From NCBI GenBank assembly GCA_046048295.1, contig JBJOGJ010000016.1:1-29754 (forward strand): a DNA stretch of 29,754 bases, given 5' to 3'. Positions 7,527 through 16,900 of the stretch are shown one piece after another. Each line of letters begins with the position of its first letter. The stretch's first letter is position 1. Under the pieces are notes generated by a model. It was not told where the DNA came from. It worked only from the letters and a program-made list of their open reading frames with translations, and did no database searches. Position numbers and translations under genes: made by a program. This DNA is from CBDCWA01 sp046048295 (GTDB lineage: Bacteria > Pseudomonadota > Alphaproteobacteria > Rhizobiales > Hyphomicrobiaceae).

Positions 7527-9269
7527 ATGGCGATGAGTTACAAGGGCGAGGATCTCGATCTTCGGACCCCCGAGCGTTGGAGCACCGGGCGCGAGGGGGC
7601 GAGCGAGGCCGGCCTCTGGTCGAGATCGACCATCTACAACGGCGGACGATCCGATCCGCTGCTCGTGGACGAGACAGCACTGTCGGCGATCAACCATGCC
7701 TACGACCTTGCGGTCGCACACCGGGCAAGCGAGGTGCACCTCGAGCATCTCCTGAACGCCATGACCCTCAACCAGCCGGCTGCCCGGATCATGGAGGATC
7801 ACGGCATCTCTGTCCCGGCCCTCCGCCGCGAGAGCGCGAGCATCGTGGCGACCGTTATCCCGGCCGGCCTAAATGGAAACAACGTGCCGCGGACCTCCGA
7901 GGCGATCGAAGACCTGCTCCGCCACGCTGCCGACCGGGCCTATCCGCGCCGCACACCAATCAACATCGACACGCTCCTGGAAGTGATGAGTGACATGAAA
8001 CAGGATCTCTCCGGCCTCGACCTCCTGCGCCGCCACGCGAACGCGCGAAAATCCAACCGCCTTGCCACTGCCACGGAGGCGATGCGCGAGACGCCTGCGG
8101 CCTCGAGCACGGTCACCGATACGGTGCAGAATTCCCGCCTCGACGCGCTCGAGCAGTTGGTCAAGAACCTGTCGGCCGAACTCGCGGCGGAACGCCAAGC
8201 CTACGCCGCGCTGGCCGGCGATGCGCAACGGCCGGCACTGGCTCAGCTACCGGCGCGCCGCAATACGCTGGCACCGCGCAGCGAACTCGACGACGAGGCC
8301 ATCAGGCTGATCGCCCAGCGCCTGGATGACATCGACGCCGGAATCGAGGAGCGGTTCTCCGATCTCGCGCGCGGCTGGGTCGACCTCGGCGACAGGCTGC
8401 GCGAGTTCGAAACCAAGTTCGAACAGCGGGCAGATTTCGGCGGCGCCTCGATCGATACGGCAGCACTGGAGGAACGGCTGCAGGCCATCGCGACTGCGAC
8501 GCGGAACTTCCCCCAGACAGACCATCTCGCCGTCAAGCTCAGCGCCATCGAGCGGACGTTCAATGCCATGCTCGACCGGCTGGGCACGCTCGAGGACCGG
8601 CTGGAGACCGCATTGCAGGCTGGCGGCACACAGGACCTCGTGCCGATGACGAGCATGATCGCAGACCTGGAAACGCACACCTCGGCGGCGGCGTCCGGCA
8701 CGAAGGCGGTCTACGAGCGAATGGCGGCGATCGAACGCAAGCTCGATGCCGTCGCCAGCCGGCCTGCGGTCGACACGTCGGCAGTAGCATCGACGTTCAA
8801 CGAGCAGGCGAACCGCATCGAGACCGCGATCGGAGAGCAATTGACACCGCTTCGCCAGGTCATGTCATCGTTCGAGCAGCGGGCCCAGCAGCTCACCACC
8901 AGCCACGACGAGACCATCGACGAACTGCATGATGCACTCCTGAAGCTCAACTCGAACCAGCAGACACTCTCGACCTCGATCGACCGCTGGCGCCTCGACC
9001 AGACCGGAGACATCGGTCTCATCGCAAACCGCGTGCAGAACGTGGAGGCCGAAACCAACGGGCTGAAGTCGCTGGTCGAAACCATGGCCTCGAACATCGG
9101 GGTCGTCTACACGATCCTGGCGCGACGCGAGGAAAACCGAAGCAAGTTCAAGAACTGGCTGTTCGGTACCGACGACTGGTACAGCGCCAGCTGGGACACG
9201 GAACGCTGGCGCCAGCAAATGATCGAGGCCGGCAGCTTCGTGCCGATGCCGCGCCGGCGGGCGAAGTAG
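7527..9269 (+). CDS. Orphan Clp N-terminal-domain protein with long coiled coil
   Basis: 580 residues. Residues about 45-165 read as a double Clp N (ClpA/ClpC-type) repeat: LVDETALSAINHAYDLAVAH, VHLEHLLNAMTLNQPAARIM, LRRESASIV, EDLLRHAADRAYPRR and INIDTLLEVMSDMKQD. No AAA+ module follows; no Walker A or B motif is present. Instead residues about 200-530 are heptad-rich, with many Leu/Ile-Glu-Arg repeats (LDALEQLVKNLSAEL, LEERLQAIATATR, IERTFNAMLDRLGTLEDRL). The C-terminus is a distinct NWLFGTDDWYSASWDTERW block and a basic tail. The start at ATG 7527 has GGAAGG seven bases upstream; TTG at 7512 only extends the frame. In Clp ATPases this domain binds substrates or adaptors, so a scaffold or adaptor role is possible but unproven. 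The stop is followed at once by repeat copy B. Confidence 0.8.
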   Translation: MAMSYKGEDLDLRTPERWSTGREGASEAGLWSRSTIYNGGRSDPLLVDETALSAINHAYDLAVAHRASEVHLEHLLNAMTLNQPAARIMEDHGISVPALRRESASIVATVIPAGLNGNNVPRTSEAIEDLLRHAADRAYPRRTPINIDTLLEVMSDMKQDLSGLDLLRRHANARKSNRLATATEAMRETPAASSTVTDTVQNSRLDALEQLVKNLSAELAAERQAYAALAGDAQRPALAQLPARRNTLAPRSELDDEAIRLIAQRLDDIDAGIEERFSDLARGWVDLGDRLREFETKFEQRADFGGASIDTAALEERLQAIATATRNFPQTDHLAVKLSAIERTFNAMLDRLGTLEDRLETALQAGGTQDLVPMTSMIADLETHTSAAASGTKAVYERMAAIERKLDAVASRPAVDTSAVASTFNEQANRIETAIGEQLTPLRQVMSSFEQRAQQLTTSHDETIDELHDALLKLNSNQQTLSTSIDRWRLDQTGDIGLIANRVQNVEAETNGLKSLVETMASNIGVVYTILARREENRSKFKNWLFGTDDWYSASWDTERWRQQMIEAGSFVPMPRRRAK

Positions 9270-9440
9270 TTTTTTCGCTCACGGTGCGATCATCGCGTGA
9301 AGGACGCGATGGCACCTCCGCGGGGGCGGCGCTCAGCGCCGGGCCGCAGTCGCGGCCTCGGAGCACTATGTGCTCCGAACATTATTTCGCTCACGGTGCG
9401 ATCATCGCGTGAAGGACGCGATGGCACCACCGCGCGGACA
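9270..9440 (+). repeat. Stop-adjacent structured repeat, copy B (tandem)
   Basis: Starts directly after the TAG of the Clp-N gene. A 44-base direct repeat occurs at 9273-9316 and 9385-9428 (period 112), beginning TTTCGCTCACGGTGCG. Within each copy, CATCGCGT and ACGCGATG pair around GAAGG, extended by GGTGC/GCACC across a bulge. Between them lie CCTCCGCGGGGGCGGCGCT (9315-9333, identical in copy C), the GGGCCGCAGTCGCGGCC hairpin core, and a closing hairpin. The second unit runs into the 3' end of the convergent lytic transglycosylase gene. Confidence 0.85.
9358..9378. repeat. Closing hairpin of repeat copy B
   Basis: TCGGAGCAC and GTGCTCCGA form a perfect 9-base stem with a TAT loop. It sits at the same place as the GAGCGATTCCGCC hairpin of copy C. 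No T-run follows, so it is not a classical intrinsic terminator. Confidence 0.8.
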
Positions 9441-9444
9441 GCGC

Positions 9445-10263
9445 TCAGCGCCGCCCCATCTCGACCGCCGCCTTGGCAATGGTGCGCGCGTAGACCTCGG
9501 CCTTGTTCCACTTCTTGATGACCGCATAGTTGGCGGAACCGGGCTGCCATGACTGTCCCCGGCGCCAGCCATAGGCACGCAGGTAGTTCGCGGTCGAGGC
9601 GAGAAGGTCCGGCACGGAGCGGATCAGGTCGCGGCGTCCGTTGCCGTCATAGTCGACCGCATACTTGTAGTAGGAAGACGGCAGGAACTGCACCTGGCCG
9701 ATCTCGCCGGCCCAGCCGCCACGCATCTGGGCCGGGGTCATGTCGCCGCGCTGGACGATACGAAGCGCCGCCATCAACTCGTTGCGGAAGAACGCAGACC
9801 GCCGGCAGTCATAGGCGAGCGTTGCAATCGACCGGATGATCGACAGCTTGCCGCCATTGCTGCCGTAGTAGGTTTCGAGGCCCCAGATCGTGACAAGCAT
9901 CTCGGGCGGAACGCCGTAACGCTTCTCGATGCGGGAGAGCAGCCCCTTGTGGCGCTGCATGAGTCCGCGCCCATTCTTGATGAGGCCGGCGGAAGCCCGG
10001 CGCGCATAAAAAGTGGAGAAGCTCTGCTTGAACGAGCGTTGGTTGCGATCCAGACGGATGACGTTGGACGCGTAGGTTACACCGCTCAGAGCAGACGAGA
10101 GCGTACGCTGCGAGATGCCCTGCTTCGCGGCATTGCTCTTGAAGCGCTCGAGCCAGGGCCCGAACCCAGCCGACGTGTTGCCGCAATCGGCAAGCGCCAG
10201 CGAGGGAAGAATGACGAGCGCCGCCCCCGAGACGATGAGTTTCGTTCTGAAATGCTGCAGCAT
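9445..10263 (-). CDS. Lytic murein transglycosylase, MltB/SltB type
   Basis: 272-residue exported enzyme that cleaves the MurNAc-GlcNAc bond of peptidoglycan to form 1,6-anhydroMurNAc ends. A signal peptide (KLIVSGAALVILPSLALA, about 8-25) is followed by the domain. The catalytic glutamate is E130 in WGLETYYGSNGG. RIEKRYGVPPEML precedes it, and GGWAGEIGQVQFLPSSYYKYAVDYDGNGRRDL and SVPDLLASTANYLRAYGW follow, all typical of the soluble/membrane MltB group. There is no lipobox cysteine, so it is probably soluble and periplasmic. The start is ATG at 10263, with AAGG upstream; the longer frame begins with TTG. The last codons and stop lie inside repeat copy B. It shares its strand with mutY, with a 105-base gap. 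Confidence 0.88.
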   Translation of the reverse strand: MLQHFRTKLIVSGAALVILPSLALADCGNTSAGFGPWLERFKSNAAKQGISQRTLSSALSGVTYASNVIRLDRNQRSFKQSFSTFYARRASAGLIKNGRGLMQRHKGLLSRIEKRYGVPPEMLVTIWGLETYYGSNGGKLSIIRSIATLAYDCRRSAFFRNELMAALRIVQRGDMTPAQMRGGWAGEIGQVQFLPSSYYKYAVDYDGNGRRDLIRSVPDLLASTANYLRAYGWRRGQSWQPGSANYAVIKKWNKAEVYARTIAKAAVEMGRR

Positions 10264-10368
10264 TGCGCCCTGCCCTTCCCTGCTCGGTTTCAAAATCGCG
10301 CCGAGACTGTCTAGCGGAATTCTGACGACGTCGCATGCGGAAGTGCAACTTGGTAAATCGCGGGCGGA

Positions 10369-11475
10369 TCAGTGCTCCTTGAGCCCATGAGCGATGACCT
10401 TCCTCATCACGCTCGGCAGCGCCTCCCTGTCGAGGTGGCGGCGGGAAACCCACTTGCAGCGCTGCGGATCGGCCCAGAACGTAAGCGTCGTATCCAGCGA
10501 AGGGATGGCGCGGTAGACGATCAGTTCCAACCGGAAGTGCGTGAAGACGTGCGTCACGGTGCCCGGCACCTGCCACCAGTCGGTCTTGATAGGCGCGACG
10601 CGCAGCGCCTGGTCGATCGGCGGCAACAGGTCCGACCACTCGGTTGACGGGATTTCCATCATGCCACCCAGGAGGCCGTCATTCGGCCGGCGGCGCAGCA
10701 GCAGCATGCCGTCCTCACGCAGCGCAAGAAACGCGATGCCGACACGATGCGGCCGCTCCGGCTTCTCGACGCGGGCTGGCAGAACCTTCTCGAGGCCCAA
10801 CGCATGCGCATGGCAGGAACTGCTGAGCGGGCACATCATGCAGGACGGGCTCTTGGGCGTGCAGATCGAGGCGCCGAGGTCCATCATCGCCTGCGCGAAA
10901 TCACCCGGGCGCTCGGCAGGCGTCAGCAGGGTGGCAAGCTGCCGGATCTCGGACTTGGCGGCGGGCAGCGGTTCCTCGACGCCGAACAGGCGGGCAACGA
11001 TTCGCTCGACATTGCCGTCGACGGGGGTAGCCGGGGCACCGAAGGCGATGGCCGCGATTGCGGCTGCAGTGTAGGGGCCGATGCCGGGGAGCGCCCTCAA
11101 CTCGGCTTCCGTGCTCGGGAAAACACCTGCGTAGTCGTCGACAATGACACGGGCACACTTCACCAGATTGCGCGCGCGCGAATAGTAGCCGAGGCCGGCC
11201 CACATCGCGAGGACGTCGTCCAGCGGCGCCCGCGCGAGATCCGCGACGGTCGGCCAGCGGGCGGTGAATTTCTCGAAGTACGGCTTTACGGCCCGCACCG
11301 TCGTCTGCTGGAGCATGATCTCGCTCACCCAGACGCGATAGGGATCGGGTTCCTCGCCCAGCCCATAGCGCCAGGGCAAGTGCCGTCGATCCTGGTCGTA
11401 CCAAGCGAGCAGGTTGCGGGCGGTTTCCGGACCCGGGGCGCGGGTCGCCAGTGGTTTTCTGGCAACAGCGGTCAT
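10369..11475 (-). CDS. mutY: A/G-specific adenine DNA glycosylase
   Basis: 368-residue base-excision enzyme that removes adenine mispaired with 8-oxoguanine or guanine. All key features are visible. E52 lies in SEIMLQQT. The helix-hairpin-helix LPGIGPYTAAAI is near 129-140, with catalytic D153 in VDGNVERIV. The [4Fe-4S] cluster cysteines are C205, C212, C215 and C221 (Cx6Cx2Cx5C). The C-terminal NUDIX-like domain, with GLLGGMMEIPSTEW and VTHVFTHF, recognises 8-oxoguanine. Start ATG at 11475 has AAGGTGG six bases upstream. It is divergent from dciA across a 154-base gap; the mutY-dciA-dsbA-smc order is commonly conserved in alphaproteobacteria. Confidence 0.97.
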   Translation of the reverse strand: MTAVARKPLATRAPGPETARNLLAWYDQDRRHLPWRYGLGEEPDPYRVWVSEIMLQQTTVRAVKPYFEKFTARWPTVADLARAPLDDVLAMWAGLGYYSRARNLVKCARVIVDDYAGVFPSTEAELRALPGIGPYTAAAIAAIAFGAPATPVDGNVERIVARLFGVEEPLPAAKSEIRQLATLLTPAERPGDFAQAMMDLGASICTPKSPSCMMCPLSSSCHAHALGLEKVLPARVEKPERPHRVGIAFLALREDGMLLLRRRPNDGLLGGMMEIPSTEWSDLLPPIDQALRVAPIKTDWWQVPGTVTHVFTHFRLELIVYRAIPSLDTTLTFWADPQRCKWVSRRHLDREALPSVMRKVIAHGLKEH

Positions 11476-11629
11476 CTCGGTCCACCTTCAGGGCTTCGAA
11501 TCATGCCGTTCATGGTAGAGATTCGCAGGCACGATGTAACCAGGGCGATTTAGCAGCCGTGTGTCGATTGTGCCTCTGTTTCGCGTTGTTCACGATAATC
11601 GCCAGTATCCTCGGTTGGTGGAGAGCAAT

Positions 11630-12166
11630 ATGCGCGCGGTGCAACGCAAGGCGGGGTCGTTCAAACGCGGAGCGTCGGCAGTCGGCAGCTACCTGCCGCA
11701 ACTGACGCGCAAAGTCTTCGAGAAATACGGGTTTTCAACCGCCGACCTGCTCACCGACTGGCCCGCTATCGCGGGTGCAGAACTGGCGGCATTCACCGTA
11801 CCGCAGCAGCTCAAGTGGCCCCGCAAGCTCGGCGAGAGCGAGAACGGCGTCGCCAGCGAACGGCGCGGGGCCACGCTCGTGCTGCGGGTGGATGGCGGGC
11901 GCGCGCTCGACGTGCAGTACCAGAGCAGGCAGATCATCGAACGCATCAACGGCTATTTCGGCTACCGGGCGGTGTCGGAATTGCGGCTGGTGCAGGCACC
12001 GATCGAGGCGGCAAAACCGGTCCGCAAGACGCCGTCGCCTAAGGATGTGATCGGCTCACACAAGCCCGAGTTGCCCGAAATGAAGGACGAGGGGCTCAGA
12101 GCCGCACTCGAGCGCCTCGGGGCCAACGTTTTGGCCGAGAAGGCTGCGCGCCAGTCGCGCGGCTGA
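11630..12166 (+). CDS. dciA: DciA-like protein (DUF721), predicted helicase loader
   Basis: 178-residue cytosolic protein. DUF721/DciA proteins replace DnaC in most bacteria and help load the replicative helicase DnaB. Visible family features include FKRGASAVGSYLPQLTRKVFEKYGFSTADLLTDWPAIAG near the N-terminus, then GATLVLRVDGGRALDVQYQSRQIIERINGYFGYRAVSELRLVQ forming the KH-like core. A charged tail extends to SRG. The frame opens upstream at a GTG, but ATG at 11630 is preferred: it has GGAGAG four to six bases upstream and begins where the family homology begins. The function is inferred from the family. It is the first gene of the run that ends in smc. Confidence 0.85.
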   Translation: MRAVQRKAGSFKRGASAVGSYLPQLTRKVFEKYGFSTADLLTDWPAIAGAELAAFTVPQQLKWPRKLGESENGVASERRGATLVLRVDGGRALDVQYQSRQIIERINGYFGYRAVSELRLVQAPIEAAKPVRKTPSPKDVIGSHKPELPEMKDEGLRAALERLGANVLAEKAARQSRG

Positions 12167-12284
12167 GCGGCGGGTGCGTCCGCCCCGCAACACGCAGGCG
12201 TGAATGCGGCTAGGACCGCAAGGGCATGGCATTCCGCCGCCTTTTCCACTATTTCATTTGCGAAACATAGGAATTGCAGGAACA

Positions 12285-12303
12285 GGGCACACGATGCGTG
12301 CCC
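12285..12303 (+). promoter_or_regulatory. Hairpin just upstream of the dsbA ribosome site
   Basis: GGGCAC at 12285-12290 pairs with GTGCCC at 12298-12303 around ACGATGC. The GGGAG ribosome site starts two bases later. It could influence translation of the first DsbA-like gene. It lies in a 150-base gap after dciA in which I see no clear promoter. Confidence 0.35.
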
Positions 12304-12316
12304 AGGGAGCTTAGGA

Positions 12317-12991
12317 ATGGGTGGACTGACCAAGCAGCAATTGGCAATCGCTGGCGCCGTGCTCGCTGCGCTGCTGGTGACGATCTTCTATTTCTCACAG
12401 CCAGCAGCCGTGCCGACCACCGTCGGCGGCACCGTCGCGCCCGCTGGCAACGCCAAGAACATACTGGCGCCGGGGCCGCTTTCCGAAATCGCCTCGGGGC
12501 CCGCGGACGCGAAGGTGACGATCGTCGAATACGCCTCGATGAGCTGCCCGCACTGCGCGATGTTCCACACCACCGTTTATCCAGAACTCAAGAAGAAGTA
12601 CGTCGACACCGGCAAGGTACGCTTCATCTTCCGGGAGTTTCCGCTGAACAATATCGCCTTCGCCGCGTCGATGCTGACGCGGTGCGTGTCCGATGAAAAG
12701 ACCAAGCCGCTGATCGAGGAACTGTTCAAGCGCCAGAACGAATGGCTCGTTTCCGGCGACGCGCTGGATCGCCTGTTCGATGTTGTAAAGCAGGCCGGCT
12801 TCACGAAGGCGAGCTTCGACAAGTGCCTGGACGACAAGGCGCTCTACGACAAGCTCATGCTGGTACGGAAGCGGGGCGACGAGCAGTTCGACGTCAACAG
12901 CACGCCGACGCTGTTCATCAATGGCGAGAAGTACAAGGGCGGACTGAGCGTCGCCGCCCTCTCGTCGGCGATCGAGGACCGGCTCAAGTAG
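12317..12991 (+). CDS. DsbA-family thiol-disulfide oxidoreductase, membrane-anchored
   Basis: 224 residues. An N-terminal hydrophobic segment (LAIAGAVLAALLVTIFYF, about 9-26) acts as signal or anchor. The thioredoxin-like DsbA domain begins near residue 52 (GPLSEIASGPADAKVTIVEYASMSC). The CPHC active site is C77-C80, the same as in E. coli DsbA, and the cis-proline loop is NSTPTLFING. It should oxidise thiols in exported proteins, although some alphaproteobacterial homologues act with partner reductases. ATG at 12317 has GGGAG seven bases before it; the longer open frame is rejected because it has no ribosome site and no homology. A paralogue follows after 27 bases, then smc. Confidence 0.9.
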   Translation: MGGLTKQQLAIAGAVLAALLVTIFYFSQPAAVPTTVGGTVAPAGNAKNILAPGPLSEIASGPADAKVTIVEYASMSCPHCAMFHTTVYPELKKKYVDTGKVRFIFREFPLNNIAFAASMLTRCVSDEKTKPLIEELFKRQNEWLVSGDALDRLFDVVKQAGFTKASFDKCLDDKALYDKLMLVRKRGDEQFDVNSTPTLFINGEKYKGGLSVAALSSAIEDRLK

Positions 12992-13018
12992 GTCACGGCC
13001 GTGAGAGGGGTTGGCGCG

Positions 13019-13840
13019 GTGCGTTGGATGGTGAGCGCGATTAAACAGGGTGCCCGGCCGGTTACCGGCCTTCTCGCCATGCCGTTTGCCGTTCTCACCC
13101 TGGCGATCGCCGGCTGTAGCGATCAGGCCGGACTCGGGCCGAACGGGCTGCAACCGGCAGCAACAGGATCGCTCAACACCAGCAGCCAGCCGAAGCGTCC
13201 CTTCAATCCGTTTTCGGAAGCCGAGGATACAACGGTCGCCCAGCGCGAGGTGATCAAGAACCCGACGGTGGCCGAGGTGATGCAGCCCGGCCCCCTGCCG
13301 GAGATGGCGATGGGACGCGCCGACGCGCCGGTGACGATCATCAAGTATGCCTCGCTGACGTGCCCCTATTGCCGCAAGTTCCAGATCGATACGTTTCCGG
13401 AACTCAAGCGCCGCTACATCGATACCGGCAAGGTGCGCTTCATCCTCAGGGAATTCCCGATCGGCTTCCAGTCGGGCGCCGCGACCGTCGCGCTGCGGTG
13501 CGCGCCTCCGTCGAAGTACTTCGATCTCTACGACCGCTTCCTCAGGCAGCAGGGGAAGTGGGTAAGCCAGGAAGTGCGAACGGAACCCATCTTCCAGATT
13601 GCAAAGCAGGTGGGGGTTACACGGACGCAATATGAAGCCTGCCGAAAGAATCAGGGCATGATCGACGGGCTCAAGGCCGTAAAGGATCGCGGCCGGACGC
13701 TGGGCATCATCGGCACGCCGAATTTCTTCGTGAACGGGCGGCTGTACAAGCAAGTGCTGACGATGGCGGATATCCGCTCCCTGGTGGACGAGCAGCCTGG
13801 TACCGGCGCACGCGTCGCTGGCACGGCGCCTGCAAGGTAG
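13019..13840 (+). CDS. DsbA-family thioredoxin-fold lipoprotein
   Basis: 273 residues from GTG 13019. That start has GAGAGGGG at suitable spacing; GTG 13001 and ATG 13028 are alternatives in the same frame. A signal segment ends in LTLAIAGC, a good lipobox, with the lipid cysteine at residue 33. A low-complexity linker follows, and then the DsbA domain from about residue 90. The active site is CPYC (C115, C118) and the cis-proline loop is IGTPNFFVNG. It closely parallels the gene before it (GPLPEMAMGRADAPVTIIKYASLTC against GPLSEIASGPADAKVTIVEYASMSC), so the pair arose by duplication. Its role would be disulfide exchange at the periplasmic membrane face. It ends 60 bases before smc. Confidence 0.87.
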   Translation: MRWMVSAIKQGARPVTGLLAMPFAVLTLAIAGCSDQAGLGPNGLQPAATGSLNTSSQPKRPFNPFSEAEDTTVAQREVIKNPTVAEVMQPGPLPEMAMGRADAPVTIIKYASLTCPYCRKFQIDTFPELKRRYIDTGKVRFILREFPIGFQSGAATVALRCAPPSKYFDLYDRFLRQQGKWVSQEVRTEPIFQIAKQVGVTRTQYEACRKNQGMIDGLKAVKDRGRTLGIIGTPNFFVNGRLYKQVLTMADIRSLVDEQPGTGARVAGTAPAR

Positions 13841-13900
13841 GCGGCAGGAGCACCAGGGGCGAACGCGCCCGGTTGCTCAACCGCTCGGGAGGAGCGACGC

Positions 13901-16900
13901 TTGAAGATCACCCGCCTGAGACTCATCGGTTTCAAATCCTTCGTCGAGCCGACCGAACTCCTCATCGAGGCCGGACTGACGGGCGTGGTGGGCCCCAACG
14001 GCTGCGGGAAATCGAACCTGCTCGAGGCGCTGCGGTGGGTGATGGGCGAGACGTCCTACAAGTCCATGCGGGCCGCCAGCATGGACGACGTGATCTTTTC
14101 CGGGACCACGCAACGCCCGGCCAGGAACGCGGCGGAAGTCACCATCTTCGTCGACAATCAGTTGCGAACGGCACCAGCGGAATTCAACGAAGCCGACGTG
14201 ATCGAAATCACCCGCCGCATCGAGCGCGAGTCGGGCTCCGACTACCGGGTCAACGGCAAGGACGTGCGCGCGCGGGACATCAAGATCCTGTTCGAGGATG
14301 CTGCGACCGGCGCGCGCTCCCCCGCCCTCGTCAGGCAGGGGCAGATCGCGGAACTCGTCAATGCGAAGCCGGAGCAGCGCCGCCGCGTGCTCGAGGATGC
14401 GGCCGGCATTGCAGGGCTGCACACGCGCCGGCACGAGGCGGAACTCAGGCTGCGGGCGGCAGAGGGCAACCTCGAACGTCTCGACGACGTGCTCGGCCAG
14501 ATGAACTCGCAGATGGAGCAATTGAAGCGGCAGGCACGACAGGCGCGCCGCTACAAGGATATATCGGGCGACATACGGCGTGCAGAGGCGATCGTGTTGC
14601 ATCTCGGCTGGCAACTGGCCCAGCAGGCGGTATGCGACGAAGAGAGCGCACTCGCAGAAGCGCTGGCCCTGCAGGGAAGCGCGACAGAGGCCGAAGCAAA
14701 AGCCATACGAGGTGAGGCGGAGGCGGCGGAGGCATTGCAGCCGCTCAGGCAGGCCGAGGCCGAGCGGGCGGCGGCAGTCGCGCGAATCCGGATCGAGCAT
14801 GCGAACCTGGAGCGGGAAGCGGAGCGTGCGAGAGAGCGCGCGGACGAACTGACGCGCAGGATGGAACAGATCGGCGCCGATCTCGTTCGCGAAAAGGCGC
14901 GACAGGCGGAGGGTAGCGAGGCGCTCGCGGCTCTGGCGGAGGAGAGGCGCCGTCACGAGGAAGCCGAAGCGCAGGCCCTCGCGCAGGCCGTCGACCTCAA
15001 GGAAATCACCCGCCGGGCGGAGGAAGACGTCGGCGCGGCTGAGGCGGCGTACGCGAAGCTGACCGAAGAGGCGATCGCGGAAAAGGCGCGGCGCAATGCC
15101 TTGGTCCAGCGGCAGAACGAGATCGCCGGCCGCCGCCGGCAGTTGGAGCAGCGCCTTGCAGTCCTCGAACGCGACATCGGATTGCTGGCGGAGAGACGAC
15201 CGGCAGAAGCCAACCTGCTGGCGGCACAAGACGCCGTCGCGCAAAACGAGAACTCCATTGCCTCGCTGGAACTGGACCTGTCGACCAGCGAGAGCGGGCT
15301 CGAAGAGGCTCAATCGGCCAGCCGCGCGACACGGCAGGCGGCGCAGGCGCAGGAACTTGCCGCGCGCCAGCTCGAGACCGAAGTGTCGACGCTGGAAAAG
15401 CTGCTCGCCACCGAAGCCAGCGCCGGGTTCCCCCCCGTGCTGGACACCATCGCCGTTCAGCCGGGCTACGAAGTAGCGCTCGCCGCAGCGCTCGGCGACG
15501 ACCTCGATGCCTCACTGGATAGGGCCGCACCCACGCGGTGGCTGCAGCCGGGCGAGGCGACGAACGATCCGGAACTGCCGGACGAGGCAGAACCCCTCTC
15601 GAAGCACGTATCGGCTCCGCCCGAACTGCATCGCAGGCTGCAACAGATCGGCCTCGTCGGCCAGAATGACCTGGGGGCGCTACAGGCAAGGTTGAAGCCG
15701 GGACAGCGACTGGTGACGCTGCGCGGCGACCTCTGCCGGTGGGATGGCTATGCCGCGTCCGGAGAAACGCCGACGGCCGCTGCACAAAGGTTGGCGGAGC
15801 GAAACCGGCTCGCGTCGATCAGGATCGATGCGCAGACGGCGCGCAAGAAGGCGCTGGAGCTGGCGGAGGCGGACGAAGCCGCCCAGCAGGCGCACGCTAC
15901 GATCGAGGCGCGCGTGCGTAGCCTGCGGCAGGCGTTGCGCGAGACGCACGCGGTTTCCGCCACGGCCAGAAAAAATCTTGCCGAACTCGAGCTGCGCGAG
16001 CGCGAATACGAACAGAAGTCGGAAGCGATGTCGGGCCAGCGGACCGAAACGCTGTCGGCACTGAATGAGGTGGAGCAACTTGCGCGCGACGTCGAGGCAC
16101 AAGCCGGGGCACTCAAGGATCCTGCCACCTATGAACCCGAACTCAACAGCAAGCGCGCGGTGCTCGATCTCTCCAGGGCGCACCTACTCGAGCAGCGCTC
16201 CATGCTCGCCTCCATCGAACGCGAGCGGACGATCCGCGCCGACCGGCTGGATGCCATCGCCATCGAGCGGCGCCGGCTCGAAAACAACCAGGCCCAGGCA
16301 AGCCAGCAGATCGCCACACTGGAGGCGCGGGGAGCGGAAACGGAACGCGAACTGGCAACTGCCTGCGACATTCCGCAACGGCTGGAGGACGATCGCCAGC
16401 GGCTGATGAGCGAAGTGGAAGCTGGCGAAGCAGCCCGCCGGGCGGCCGCCGACCGTCTGGCGGAGGCCGAGGAACTGCAACGCCAGTCGGCACAGACAGT
16501 TCGCGCAGTGCAGGCCGAACTCGCGGCGTCACGGGAGGCAAGGGTGCGTCGAGAAGCACGACTCGAGGCGGCCAGGGACAGGCGCACCGAGGAGACCCGC
16601 AAGATCGAGGAAGCATTCGGCGTCGCACCTGACCAGTGCCTCGCAAGCGCAGGGCTCGACCCGGCGCAGGAATTGCCGCCGCTCGACGATGTGGAACGCA
16701 GGCTGCAACGGCTCAAGGCCGACCGGGAGCGGCTCGGGGGTGTGAACCTCGCCGCCGACGACGAACTGCAGTCCCTTGCCACTCAGGTCGAAGGCATGGT
16801 GCGGGAACGCGAGGACGTAGAAGCCGCCGTCGCCAAGCTGCGGGCCGCGATTGGCAAGCTCAACCGCGAAGGCAAGCAACGCCTCGAGGAAGCCTTCAAC

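Noticed and set aside
9358..9378. Classical intrinsic terminator between the Clp-N and lytic transglycosylase genes
   Set aside because: The stem is perfect but no T-run follows on either strand, so it is listed as part of the repeat only.
9270..9440. Insertion sequence remnant
   Set aside because: There is no transposase frame, no flanking target duplication, and the structure matches the other stop-adjacent repeats instead.
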